NCBI RefSeq assembly: GCF_023699985.2 | Contig: NC_069703.1 | Span: 25,397,857-25,461,856 of the forward strand | DNA: 64,000 bases | DNA from: Odocoileus virginianus | Lineage: Eukaryota; Chordata; Mammalia; Artiodactyla; Cervidae | Reading direction: 5' to 3' | Shown: positions 22,750 to 34,239 of the stretch, in pieces | Layout of the letters: every line of letters starts with the position of its first letter | Position numbering within the stretch: position 1 is the first letter of the stretch | Position numbers and translations under genes: made by a program | The notes under the pieces: generated by a model | Told to the model about the DNA's origin: nothing | Database searches by the model: none | What the model saw: the letters and a program-made list of their open reading frames with translations, nothing else

Positions 22750-23233
22750 GATCTCAGTTCTTTTTTTAAATTTATTTTTAATTGGAGGATAATTGATTTA
22801 CAATATTGTCTTGGTTCCTGCCATACAGAAGTGTGAATCAGCCATAATTATACATATGTCTCCTCCTTTGTGAACCTCCCTCCCACCCAGAGTACCAGAG
22901 GACTTGGAAGCAACTTAGATGTCCATCTACAAATGAATGGATAAAGAAGCTGTGGTACATATATACAATGGAGTAGTTTTCAGCTGTTAAAAAGAATGAA
23001 TTTGAGTCCATTCTAGTGAGGGTGATGAACCTAGAATCTGTTATACAGAATGAAGTCAGAAAGAGAAAAAAAACGGTACTGATAAACCTATTCGCGGGGC
23101 AGGAATAGAGACACGGATACATAGAGAACAGCACGCAGACAGAACAGGGGAAGGAAAGAGTGAGACAGACTGACAGAGTAGCATGGGACATACACATCAC
23201 CATATGTGAAACACAGGGGATCTCAATTCTTTT
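22750..23233 (-). mobile_element. 5'-inverted (twin-primed) L1 with TSD
   Basis: The left part (about 22765-22890) is the L1 3' end in minus orientation, with its poly(A) read as T-rich sequence. The right part (about 22891-23218) is adjacent upstream L1 sequence in plus orientation (gcaacttagatgtccatcta, ggataaagaagctgtggtac). The flanks GATCTCAGTTCTTTT (22750-22764) and GATCTCAATTCTTTT (23219-23233) match at 14 of 15 bases. This is the classic outcome of twin priming during L1 insertion. Confidence 0.88.
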
Positions 23234-23888
23234 ATACTTGTCTTCAATATTGGCCTGGAAGAGAGAAAATTCCCCAGGTAAGACTTGTCTTTGTGGACAT
23301 GTCACAAGAATGTTCCAGAACATTGTACAGTTGAATTCCTGTCTGAGTACTTCCCTTCAGGAAAGGATTCTTTCTATTTCAACATAAAACTTCAGAAAGA
23401 CTTCTGTTAGGATATACCTGGCATACTGAGGAAAATCAAAACCAAACAGATGTGTGGATTATGTGTCAACAATTAAGACTTTACTGAGTTCCTATTAAGT
23501 GCCATTCCCTATAAAGATTATACTGAAATGTGACATGCAGTTATACTGTCCTTAAGATGTTTAGGTGTGGTTGGAGGGTAACATGCAAATTTACTCAAAA
23601 AAATTGCAGAGGGATAAACAACAGTGTCTGATCAAGGGAGAGGAGTTACTTGATGTGGGGGTTAAGTGTGCTTTTATAACAGAGCAGAGGAGGTAAATGA
23701 ACGTTGACAAGCTCAGAGAATATCTCCTTGAAGAGATAACACTTGAACTAGATTTTAAGTCTTAGCATCTGAGTATATTACAGTGAGGAGATGTAATTTC
23801 AAATCTGGAGAGGAACACAAGCAAATAAAAAGCTGAGAGAACACAGTAGTATTAGACACTAAGAAAGTGGCAGTGTAGACAGGAAGTC

Positions 23889-25745
23889 TTTCTGACAAAG
23901 TTCAGTTCAGTTCAGTCACTCAGTCATGTCTGACTCTTTGTGACCCCATGGACTGCAGCACACCAGGCTTCCCTGTCCATCGCCAACACCCGGAGCTTAC
24001 TCAAACTCATGTCCATAGAGTTGGCGATGCCTTCCAACCATCTCATCTTCTGTCTTCCCCTTCTCCTCCTGCCTTCAATCTTTCCCAGAATCAGGGTCTT
24101 TTCAAATGAGTCTGTTCTTCGCATCAAGTGGCCAAAGTATTGGAGTTTCAGCTTCAGCATCAGTCCTTCCAATTAATATTCAGGACTAATTTCCTTTAGG
24201 ATGGACTGGTTGGATCTCTTTGCAGTCCCAGGGATTCTCAGGAGTCTTCTCCAACACCACAGTTCAAAAGCATCGATTCTTCAGTGCTCAGCTTTCTCTA
24301 CAGTCCAACTCTCACATCCATCCATGACTACTGGAAAAATTATAGCTTTGACTAGATGGACCTTTGTTGGCAAAGTAATGTCTCTGCTTTTTAATATGCT
24401 GTCTAGGTTGGTCATAACTTTTCTTCCAAGGAGTAAGCGTCTTTTAATTTCATGGCTGCAGTCACCATCTGCAGTGATTTTGGAGCCCCCCAAAATAGTC
24501 TCTTACTGTTTCCATTGTGTCCCCATCTATTTGCTATGAAGTGATGGGACCAGATGCCATGATCTTAGTTTTCTGAATGTTGATTTTTAAGCCAACTTTT
24601 TCACTTTCCTCTTTCAGTTTCATCAAGAGGCTCTTTAGTTCATCCTCGCTTTCTGCCACAGGGTGGTGTCATCTGCATATCTGAGGTTTTTGATATTTAT
24701 CCCATCAAACTTGATTCCAGTATGTGCTTCATTCAGTCCAGCATTTATCATGATGTACTCTGCATACAAGTTAAATAAGCACAGTGACAATATACAGCCT
24801 TGATGTACTCCTTTTCCTATTTGGAACCAGTCTGTTTTTCCATGTCCAGTTCTAACTTTTGCCTCCTGACCTGCATCTAGATTTCTCAGGAGGCAAGTCA
24901 GGTGTTCCCATCTCTTTCAGGATTTTCCACAGTTTATTGTGATCCACACAATCAAAGTCTTTGGCATTGTCAATAAAGCAGAAGTAGATATTTTTCTGGA
25001 ACTCTCTTGCTTTTTTGATGATCCAGCAGATGTTGGCAATTTGATCTTTGGTTCCTCTGCCATTTATAAATCTAGCTTGAACATCTGGAAGTTCACAGTT
25101 CACATACTGTTGAAACCTGGCTTGGAGAATTTTGAGTATTATTTTGCTAACGTGTGAGATGAGTGAAATTGTGCTGTAGTTTGAGCATTCTTTGGCATTG
25201 CCTTTTTTTGGGACTGGAATGAAAACTGACCTTTTCCAGTCCTGTGGCCACTGCTGAGTTTTCCAAATTTGCTGACATATTGAGTGAAGCACTTTCACAG
25301 CATCATCTTTTAGGATTTGAAATAGCTCAACTGGAATTCTATCACATCCACTAGCTTTGTTTGTAGTGATGCTTCCTAAGGCCCACTTGACTTCACATTC
25401 TAGGATGTCTGGCTCTAGATGACTGATCACACCATTGTGGTTATCTGGGTCATAAAGACCTTTTTGTATAGCTCTTCTGTGTATTCTTGCCACCTTTTAT
25501 TATCTTCTGCTTCCATTAGGTCCATACCATTCCTGTCCTTTATTGAGCCCACCTTTGCATGAAATGTCCCTTTGGTATCTCATTATCTTGAAGAGATCTC
25601 TAGTCTTCCCCATTCTATTGTTTTCCTCTATTTCTTTGCTTTGATCACTGAGGAAGGCTTTCTTATCTCTTCTTGCTATTCTTTGGAACTGTGCATTGAA
25701 ATGGGTATATCTTTGCTTTTCTCCTTTGCTTTTTTTTCTGACAAA
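23889..25745 (-). mobile_element. BovB LINE, 1.83 kb, with 11-bp TSD
   Basis: Body at 23900-25734, 5'-truncated (the full element is about 3.2 kb). It starts on the plus strand with the ttcagttcagttcag tail and ends in T-rich sequence near 25734. The flanks TTTCTGACAAA at 23889-23899 and 25735-25745 are identical, which fixes both ends. It contains the reverse-transcriptase region in pieces, with frameshifts. Confidence 0.95.
24281..25493 (-). pseudogene. BovB reverse-transcriptase remnant
   Basis: On the minus strand the frame at 24852-25493 (213 residues) carries RT motifs in order: FIPVPKKGNAKE, a SLISHVSKIILKIL block, FINGRGTKDQIA and FIDNAKDFDCVDHNKLW (motif A, near 24926-24978, with Asn where BovB usually has Tyr). 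The YADD catalytic box is intact at 24668-24679 but lies in a different frame, and the frame breaks again just after it. The C-terminal part continues at 24281-24493. The endonuclease domain is absent because of 5' truncation. It is not functional. Confidence 0.9.
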
Positions 25746-26551
25746 ACCTAGCTTTTAAGTATAGTAGAGTAGAATACAAGAGTGCAGAATTTAGTGGGAA
25801 CAGATTGAAGCCCCTTGAAATCTTAACAGAAGAGTTTGGACTTGATGTCACATATAATCGACTTATTGTAGATTTTTGGCAGGAAGATCCATGATGAAAG
25901 CAGCACTGGTGTACAAAGTTGATTCGGCAGGGCATCAGTTGGGAGATAGGCTAGAGAAGGGCATATATACAGTACTTGTACAATGACTTATGCTCACATT
26001 CATTGAAAAGGAAGAAGGAAGGCAGGGATAAATCTGAGATCCCTATTGAAGCCTTGGTGACTGATTGAGGGTCAAAGGATTGAGCATCATTGAAGGTGAC
26101 TCCAAAACTAGCGGTGGGACTATTATAATCCACAGAAGGAGCTCTTCCACAGGTTCAGGAAGAAACTCCTGTCTCTTTCCCCAGAAGAGAGCTCCTTCAG
26201 TCTTACCCTAAAGAGAATGGGAAATGAAGAAAAAAATCAAATGCAAAAACTAGCTATGATTCTCTCAAAGCTGTTGGAAGTCTAAAATGGTATTTCTGAA
26301 GAATAAGTCCTTTCAAACAGAATACATTATTGATTTTATGGAGTACTTGATTTAGTTCACTTTTTAAATTCTGTTATAGCAATGTCAGTGTATATAATTT
26401 TTGAGAAATAAGATCAGTTTAGAGATAAAACATAGCACTTCATTCTTAATGCTTCCTATTCTTATAATAGAGCTCTTGACCGCATAGGAACCAAACCTCT
26501 TCCTTGGTCTATGTTGTCATAACCTCCTTCCACCTCTTATGTCCTTGTAAT

Positions 26552-26669
26552 GGGCTTCCACAGTGACTCAGATGGTAAAGGATCCACTTGCAATGCAGGA
26601 GACCTGGGTTCAGTTCCTGGGTGGGGAAGAACCCCTCGAGAAGGAAACGTCTGTCAACTCCAATACTTT
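26552..26669 (+). mobile_element. Bov-tA SINE, head half
   Basis: It runs from gggcttccacagtgactcag through the B-box-like GGTTCAGTTCC to aaggaaacgtctgtcaactc. The 3' half of the tail is missing. Confidence 0.9.
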
Positions 26670-26805
26670 TCTGACAACTAATACCAAACTCTCTTTCATA
26701 TGGTACACTGAGAACTGAACAGGCTTCCTTCGCAACTACCACTCACAACTCTTCCTACCAAGGATCCTTCCATCTACTTTCAACTGGGACAATCTATTGA
26801 TGTTG

Positions 26806-27012
26806 TTGTTCGTCGCTCAGTCATGTCCGATGCTTTGCAACCCCAAGGACTGTAGTCAGCCAGGCTCCTCTCTCCATCGGGAATTCTCCAGGCAAGAATA
26901 CCAGAGTGGGTTGTCATGCCCTTCTCCAGGGTATCTTCCCAACCCAGGATTCAAACCCAGGTCTCCCGCAATGTGGGCAGATTCTTTACCATCTGGGCCA
27001 CCGGGAAAGCCC
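26806..27012 (-). mobile_element. Bov-tA SINE
   Basis: Reverse-complement full-length Bov-tA from gttcgtcgctcagtcatgtc to the head (tctgggccaccgggaaagcc). Its head half is the first unit of the tandem triplication that follows. Confidence 0.93.
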
Positions 27013-27249
27013 AAGAATACTGGAGTAGGTAGCCTATCCCTTCTCCAGGGGATCTTCCCAACCCAGGATTCAAACCCAGGTCTCCCACATTGTGGGCAGA
27101 TTCTTTACCATCTGAGCCACCAGGAAAGCCCAAGAATACTGGAGTAGGTAGCCTATCCCTTCTCCAGGGGATCTTCCCAATCCAGCAATCCAGCTGGGGC
27201 CTCCTGCATTGCAGGTGGACTCTTTACCAGCTGAGCTACCTCAGAAGCC
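26893..27249 (-). repeat. Tandem triplication of a 119-bp Bov-tA segment
   Basis: Three consecutive units of about 119 bases each (26893-27012, 27013-27131, 27132-27249) start with caagaatac(t/c)(g/a)gag and end with aaagccc or gaagccc. Units 1 and 2 share nearly the whole sequence. Units 2 and 3 share the first 60 bases exactly (aagaatactggagtaggtag..., gatcttccca) and then diverge in the head. No TSD separates the units, which favours segmental tandem duplication over separate insertions. Confidence 0.88.
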
Positions 27250-27463
27250 CCAGGTGGGGCTAGTGGTAAAGAACCCACCTGCCAGTGCAGGAGACGCAAG
27301 AGACAGGTTTGATCCCTGGGTGGGGAAGATTCCCTGGAGTGGGAAATGGAGATGTTTTTCATTATTCTTGCCTGGAAAATTCCATGGACAGAGAAGCCTG
27401 GTGGGCTACAGTACATAGGGCCACAAAGAGTCAGGCACAAATAAACTACTGAGCACACACACA
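27250..27463 (+). mobile_element. Bov-tA SINE, inverted against its neighbours
   Basis: Plus-orientation Bov-tA ending in a short (AC)n tail. It abuts the minus-orientation array at 26806-27249, giving a head-to-head pair able to form a large hairpin in RNA. Confidence 0.92.
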
Positions 27464-28204
27464 ATCTATTGACAGCTAACTAGAAAGTAAGCTAACATAC
27501 AATGCCTTGCTGTTCTTTGTCTCAATTCTTTTCTCTCTAATCCAAGGAAATCATCTATATGTTTAGTCTAAGTCATATCTTTTGCAACCCCAGGAATGGG
27601 AATAAAATGCTTGGACCTGACTACTCTGGCCTCTTGGGCTACATAAGGCAGTAGAAGGTAACTTTGGAAATAAATATAGCTTTATACACATAACAGGCTG
27701 CATTCAAATATTTACATGCCTCTCCTAACTGCTTATTTTTATTGTGTTCCTGAAACTGCATGTCTATCCCATTGTTCAAACACCTTTACATAGGGCCTTT
27801 GAGTGGAATACCTTGACTGCAGTGAGTTTTAGTTTATGAACTTTCAAATCATATTAACGACTTTCCTAATAGAAGAAGATGAGCAGAAGCAAATAGTGTA
27901 GAGGAAGAGCCCTACGTTTGGTGCAGAGATTGAACCCAAGAGAAGCTGGAATACTCAAGGTAATTCTGACTTACATTGATGGTGTTCTCCCCTGCATCTC
28001 TTGCTTTAGCAATTCTCTCTTTTCTGATTTAATCCAAGAGAAAACTGCCCTTAAATATGTGGGCAAAATCTAGTCTGTAGACATTGTAGCTAAGCTTCTT
28101 CCTTGTGGAAATGCCCTTTGCCCAAATGAATCTCATTTTCAGATGCTGAGTGCCGAAGTGGCAGCTATAGTAGAGAACTCAGAACATGATCTCAGGCGAG
28201 TTGG
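27464..28204. other. Unique DNA, no gene seen
   Basis: No repeat family or exon-like unit was recognised. Confidence 0.5.
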
Positions 28205-28850
28205 GAAGATCACTGAAGTCTGAATTCTGTCTTTGGCATTTTTCAGGTTTGGGATTTTAGTAAAATCACTTAATAGTTTCAACTTGTTTTTCTGTAACAT
28301 TCAGTCGGTCAGTTCAGTCGATCAGTCGTGTCCGACTCTTTGCGACCCCATGAATCGCAGCACGCCAGGCCTCCCTGTCCATCACAGACTCCCGGAGTTT
28401 ACTCAAACTCGTGCGCATCGAGTCGGTGATGCCATCCAGCCATCTCATCCTCTGTCTTCCCCTTCTCCTCCTGCCCCCAATCCCTCCCAACATCAGGGTC
28501 TTTTCCGAGTCAACTCTTCACATGAGGTGGCCAAAGTATTGGAGTTTCAGCTTCAGCATCAGTCCTTCCAATGAACACCCAGGACTGATCTCCTTCAGGA
28601 TGGACTGGTTGGATCTCCTTGCAGTCCAAGGGACTCTCAAGAGTCTTCTCCAACACCATAGTTCAAAAGCATCAATTCTTTGGCGCTCAGCTTTCTTCAC
28701 AGTCCAACTCTCACATTCATACATGACCACTGGAATTAAGATAATAATAATTACTTGGTTGTTGTGAGATTAAATAGGAATATATGTAAATAAAAATGTA
28801 CACAAGCATCCAATAAATATTTAGCACTGAATAAAATATTACAACTTATC
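28205..28850 (+). mobile_element. MIR SINE split by BovB
   Basis: The left arm (28205-28300) has the decayed MIR core with aaaatcacttaatagtttc. The right arm (28736-28850) resumes exactly where expected with gataataataattacttgg, tgttgtgagattaaatagg and ccaataaatatttagc. The BovB at 28301-28735 lies between. Confidence 0.7.
28301..28735 (-). mobile_element. BovB LINE, young 3' fragment
   Basis: Many CpG sites are still present (cagtcgtgtccgactctttgcgacc, gcagcacgcc, ctcgtgcgcatcgagtcgg), unlike most copies here. This suggests a younger insertion. It is truncated at a catgaccactggaa block. Minus strand 28518-28730 encodes the VKKAERQRIDAFELWCWRR segment of the BovB C-terminal region. Confidence 0.93.
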
Positions 28851-29588
28851 ATTGCACCCTGTGACCTCTCTATGAACCTGAGGAACATCTTTATCACGAC
28901 AAATGCAAATATCTTAAGTTTGTTCTGGAGAAAAGAGAACACATATTATTTTCCAGCAAAGTCCCTCTTTTAACTGTATCTATGTTGACTAATAATAGAA
29001 TCAGTCTCCCAGCTGATTTCAGGTTAAGAATTATTGAATATTTTAATAGTTTTTCTTTTTAGCCGCTGACCCACCCACCAACCCCCACCCATCCTCCAAC
29101 CTAGTTAATCAATTCTCTGTCACAGCCAGTTTTTCCTTTAAAAAAAAAAATGTGGTTTATGGTTTCTTTAAGGTTTTGTGAAACCATGAACCTCTCCAAA
29201 GAATAATGCATCCAAGTGTACAAAATTTCATAGCCCGTTTTTAGGATTAACAGATTCCCCAGATCTCATGTAGGTACCTTCTAGTTGTCTAGGGTCTCAA
29301 GGTTGAGAACCCCAGGCCCGAAATATTTTTTTTCAATCTAGCTGACTCTTTTTTTCTGACCTTCACTCTAGTTTCAACCGTCAGCATCTGTTGCCTACAT
29401 ATAACTTGATCTCCAAATTTCTCTGTGTTATTCCTCCTAGCCAGGCACCACACTGCTTCTTGAATCTTTTGTCTCTAAAATAACATTTTGTCATTCAAAT
29501 TGTTTAAAAACAATTGATTTTTAAAAAATTATTTAAAAAATTAAAAAAATAGTTTTTTTGATTATTTTTTTTTTAGATTTTTGATACA
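28851..29588. other. Unique AT-rich DNA; possible old hAT fragment
   Basis: A C-rich run lies near 29070-29100 and A/T homopolymer runs near 29130-29150 and 29515-29575. The part near 29240-29320 (agattccccagatctcatg, ggttgagaacccc) resembles the end of an old hAT element but is too short to assign. Confidence 0.4.
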
Positions 29589-29731
29589 CAGTGGTTCTCA
29601 AAACTTTACTGTGGATAATGAACTGAAGAGATTCTGAATGTAGACCCTGCATGGATGCCTGTATTTACATTTAAAAAAAAATGCTTAGTGATTCCAAAAC
29701 TAGTAGTCCCAGATCTCACTTTGAGAAACAT
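29589..29731 (+). mobile_element. MER20-like hAT MITE
   Basis: It begins cagtggttctcaaaacttta and ends with the inverted-repeat-like tttgagaaac. In between are the gtgattccaaaactagtagt and cccagatctcac blocks of the MER20 3' half. Diverged, no coding content. Confidence 0.65.
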
Positions 29732-30180
29732 GATCCAAGATGATCTCTTGAGGCTAATCTCCTCATTCATCATTTGCTTAAGCTTGCCACTGTACTTTTA
29801 CTAACTGAGTGTGTTTAGAACTCATCCTTTGTTTTCAGTCTACCAAACTTTACTTCCACAACTTTGTTGAAAACTCTTTATTCTCTATTGCTCGGTACAA
29901 CTATCTCTCTTCTATGGCTTCTTTCATCATCAATTCCCCTAATAAAAATGTATTCACACCCTATCCCAATGCACCATTAGAGCACATGGTAGACTCTCCC
30001 TGAATTATTGTCAATTGTACACAAGTTGGGCTTGGAGAATGGCATAGAGTAGACTATATTCAAGCCCCAGATCTAGGATTCTTTTGGATCCTCCATGTAA
30101 AAGTGTAAAACATCACAAAAATTGTTTGCATCTCTTTGGGGCCTTAACATCAACACCTAGGAGAAGAAAAAAATAATGCC
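29732..30180. other. No gene or clear repeat
   Basis: Unique sequence without exon-like features. Confidence 0.5.
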
Positions 30181-30388
30181 TTCTTTCTCTGGTAGCTCAG
30201 ATGGTAAAGAATCTGCCTGCAATGTGGGAGACCTGGGTTCAATCCTTGGGTGGCGAAGATCCCCTGCAAAAGGAAATGGCAACCCACTCCAGTATTCTTG
30301 CCTGGAAAATTCCACAGACAGAGGAAACTGGAGGGCTACAGTCCATGGGGTTGCAAAAAAAGTTGGACACAACTTAGAGACTAAACAG
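30181..30388 (+). mobile_element. Bov-tA SINE
   Basis: Full length with head ggtagctcagatggtaaaga, B-box-like GGTTCAATCCT and tail ending gttggacacaacttagagac. An A-run insertion (aaaaaaag) lies near 30355. Confidence 0.93.
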
Positions 30389-32889
30389 CATATGTGCAGA
30401 AGCCTTTTTAAAATAGTAAATTTTACCAAAAGGTGTTCTTTTTGAGCTTGTAGATTTAGTTTTATAAAAGAAAAACCAGCTGGTAATAGAATGACAGTGC
30501 TTCATTTACTTTCACTAATCAATTTAGATTCATGAAGTCAGGGCATGTTTTAAGTGCTTCGTATACCATCCATTTCCTTCCTGCTACAACATCAACCAAG
30601 TTATGGATCTTACCTCTCCTCTCGAGATTTCCCCTTTATTTGCATAGAATTTTCCCTTTCCTTAGAACAGTAAAGCCTAGCATAATCTGCTCTTTATCAC
30701 AAAATTTATTGAAATACAGACATAGTGTGTAACTACCCTCCCAACTCCCCAAACTACAAAATAAAATGGAATTGATTAGTGATTGACTTCAAAGTGAGTA
30801 ATTGAGCTTTAATGGGTTTATAAAAGGGATTGAAATCAAAGCAATAAATTAAAAGCAAAATAAAAGAGTAAACAAGAAAGGATGTTTTACAACTTGGTTC
30901 CATTACAGACCATGCTAACCAGATTAAAAAGTAATTGCCATGTCAAGAAAAATTATAGTGGCCTCTGCAAAATGACAGAGCAGCAGGCTCTTTTTGTATA
31001 GGGTGTAAAACGGACAGAAAGGAAAAGAAAGGCATGGGGAGAATGCAGACTACTTTTTCCTGATGGTCATTATGCTTTCAACAACAGAAATCTCTTCATA
31101 GAAACAGACATTATCATCGGCATATGCTAATGAGCAGATGGATTTCAACTGAACTCTTTAATGTCTTCTATTGTCTTTGTATTACTTATCAGGGTATACT
31201 TATGACTGTGTGATTTATATTTTAAAGTCCTTAAATCAATAACATTGAAAAGACAGAATATTCTCAATAATTTATGAGGGTTTTTTTAATAGACAGTTTT
31301 TTTTAATTATTATTAAAGAGGGTTACATATTATCTGAAATAAGAAGCACTGACGATTGGAGATTCAAAAGCCACCATAAAATAGAGAGATATCATAAGTA
31401 AATTGGATGTAGTTATGTCTCTACAAGCCTTGATGATACGTCATGAGGCACTTAGGGAATTGAATGCCCAAGACCACAGCTCATTATCTCTGAGAATTCA
31501 CGGCTGGCTGGTGAGAAGCCTAAAGAGTAGCAAAGGGCAGATGTAGCAGCAATTTTTTAAAATAACTGTCACTAAAATCTCCACAGCCTCAGAACCTATT
31601 CTTAAATACATCTGAAAAGATATAAGTATCAAGATTCAAGATGGAGTACCCTTGATCAATCTGATAAGCAAAGCTATGTGACTTGAAGTATATACAGGGG
31701 ATTGTGTGTGTGCAAGGTCAATGGCAAAGAATTGGAATTAGCCAAACTTCTCCACAGACACATCTATTCATTAGTTGGGACTTCCAAGTTAGACTGGGAA
31801 CACTTGTGTGAGATTCCTGGAAGAGTCAAGGTAGCCTAATGAAGAATCTATTATGAGATAATACGAACGCTTTCCAAGAGTGCTAAGATCGGCTCTCCAA
31901 GAGCTGGAGAATCTTGACCACTAACAAAGTCTTATGAATCATATAGAGATTGGTCACATCAGTAAGAAAGGAGAACAGATCTGTTTGGATTATTATTATT
32001 TACTAAATGAGGACTAACATTAGCTTGTATTGTGCATTTACTTTAAGAATCTGTAATCTTGGCTAGATTGAGTTTAATAAAATAATTAGGCAGATGTTTA
32101 GATAATGACACAGATTAATCACCCCCTGAAAGATTGGTCACTATTGATATTTAATATCTTTTTTATAATCCTTCTTTAAGTAGATCAGGGATTAAATTTA
32201 AAAGATCAACTGTTACTCCAAAGTCATATGATAGAGATTTCTTTTTCCTGTACTTGTATTTAAAGTTTAATATGTTTAATATATTTTCCTCTCTTCAAGC
32301 TCTGTTTATAAAGCCCGTGACCACAAAAGAAAAGGCATGGCTCAAATTGATTTAAAAACTTGGAAAGAATTTTATGTCAAGTTGAAGAATTGTTTATCTT
32401 CATTTCCATAATGCACTTGTTTCTAGTTTGAGTTGTTTTAATCAAATTTACTCAGGCAAAGTTAGCCCAGTTGCTTAGAATTATTACAGGATTCAAAATA
32501 CATAAATATGTACATTTTTAATTTTGCAGATACTACAAAACAAAACATTGATTTATAAAAAGACCAGTGATTTAATCGAAAATGAAATAATATAGGATCT
32601 GGTAGAAAAAAAAAAAAGAATGGTTCTTAAACATGCTAAGATATTCACTAAATTCACCGAAGATAAAATAAAAGCAAAATAAAACTACACTGGGTAGGAT
32701 ATTTTCACACATCACAGTGACAAAAGTCCAAAAGTTGAGGAGCATGCTTAGTTTGAAAATTGTGGGGAAATAGAAGTATTTGACCATATCTAGAAAAAAA
32801 GAAATCAGTGTGAAAGCTTTATAGAGTTTATATCATAGATATTCTCATGCATGAGTAATAAATATTTTGAGGTTAATTCATTGTGTAAT
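30389..32889. other. 2.5 kb of unique DNA, no gene seen
   Basis: This is one of the longest stretches in the window without a recognised repeat. The part at 30960-31160 contains cggcatatgctaatgagcag, with an octamer-like ATGCTAAT next to an E-box (CAGATG), and may be conserved non-coding DNA. Open frames are short. An A-run lies at 32608-32620. Confidence 0.5.
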
Positions 32890-33130
32890 GGTTATAATTG
32901 GCAAAAAAGAGAAATAATATTAATGTCCATCAAGAGAGTACTGATAAAATAAATCACGGTAAATTCATACAATGGACTATTATGCAACTATGAAAAAGAG
33001 ATAAAGAATGAAATCAATCTCCAAGATAGATTGATAACAATAAAATAAGCAGTGAGAAGAATGGCTTATATAGGAAGATATCTTTTGTGTACAAATGAGT
33101 AGAAATAAAACTGTATCTTCATATCTGCCT
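32890..33130 (+). mobile_element. Old L1 fragment
   Basis: Decayed L1 ORF2-end/3'UTR sequence: attaatgtccatcaagagag, cggtaaattcatacaatgga, ctattatgcaactatgaaaa. Old, frames broken. Confidence 0.65.
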
Positions 33131-33377
33131 GTATGTACCTAGAAACCCTAAAAGGATATACATACATTCACTGCAGATACATGGGCAGGTAGAAGAAGTA
33201 AGACATGCTTGAGAGTTCTAATAAAGTGTATTTTAAATGACAGCAACAAATCATTTTGCTGTTTTGCTTTTGATAATTGAAAGGCAGATAAATCTTAACT
33301 TCTTAACTTTGAAACTGATAGGTTTTGGTACTTTGCTGATTCAAACTTAGATTCTTCACCTGTTTCAAAGTGTACTT

Positions 33378-33901
33378 AATTTGACTCAATGGAATATTAC
33401 TCAGCCATTAAAAGGAATGCATTTGCATCACTTCTAATGAGGTGGATGAAACTGGAGCCTATTATACAGAGTGAAGTAAGCCAGAAATTAAAACACCAAT
33501 AGAGTGTACTAACGCATATATATGTAATTTAGAAAGATGGTAACAATAACCCTACATGGAGACAGCAAAAGAGACACAGATGTATAGAACAGTCTTTTGG
33601 ACTCTGTGGGAAAGGGCGAGGGTAGGATGATTTGGGAAAATGGCATTGAAACGTGTATATTATCATGTGTGAAATGAATCGCCAGTCCAGGTTCAATGCA
33701 TGATACAGGGTGCTCAGGGCTGGTACACTAGGATGACCCAGAGGGATGGGGTGGGGAGGGAGGTGGGAGGGGGGTTCAGGATGGGGAACACATGTACACC
33801 TGTGGCGGATTCATGTCAATGTATGGCAAAACCACTACAATATTGTAAAGTAATTGGCCTCCAATTAAAATAAATACATCTATATTTTTAAAAATTTGAC
33901 T
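33378..33901 (+). mobile_element. L1 3' end with 9-bp TSD
   Basis: The body at 33387-33892 starts at aatggaatattactcagcca and runs through the 3'UTR (gagtgaagtaagccagaaat, the G-rich ggtggggagggaggtgggag block) to ggcctccaattaaaataaat. The flanks AATTTGACT (33378-33386 and 33893-33901) are identical. It is 5'-truncated within the end of ORF2 and is a relatively young artiodactyl L1. Confidence 0.93.
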
Positions 33902-34024
33902 TATTCATTGCTGGGCCTAAAGATTGCCCTAGGAATCTAAATTCCAGCCCTTTCTTAGTCTTTCATGAAGTCAACTAATGGTTCTTTAAAGACCCACACA
34001 TACATAATTATATGGTAGAGTGTA

Positions 34025-34239
34025 TGTTCAGTTGCTCAGTCATGTCCAACTCTTTGCAACCCTATGGACTGTAGCCCACCAGGCTCCTCTGTCCATAGGA
34101 TTTTCCAGGTAAGAATACAGGAATGGGTTGCCATTTTCTCTTCCAGGGGATCTTCCCAACCCAGGGATTGAAGTCATGTCTCCAGTGTCTCCTGAGTTGG
34201 CAGGTGGATTCTTTACTCAGTGAGCCACCCAGGAAGCCC
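34025..34239 (-). mobile_element. Bov-tA SINE
   Basis: Reverse-complement full-length Bov-tA from gttcagttgctcagtcatgt to gtgagccacccaggaagccc. Confidence 0.93.

Larger units (their letters stand above)
23490..26140 (+). repeat. Old dispersed repeat split by BovB, family not named
   Basis: The left arm (about 23490-23888) and right arm (about 25746-26140) appear to be the two ends of one copy of the same old dispersed repeat seen at 690-1800, 57780-58330 and 61690-62105. The BovB at 23900-25734 separates them. No coding potential is visible. Confidence 0.4.

Noticed and set aside
26893..27249. CRISPR-like repeat array
   Set aside because: Units of about 119 bp are directly adjacent without spacers and are Bov-tA sequence. 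The genome is mammalian.
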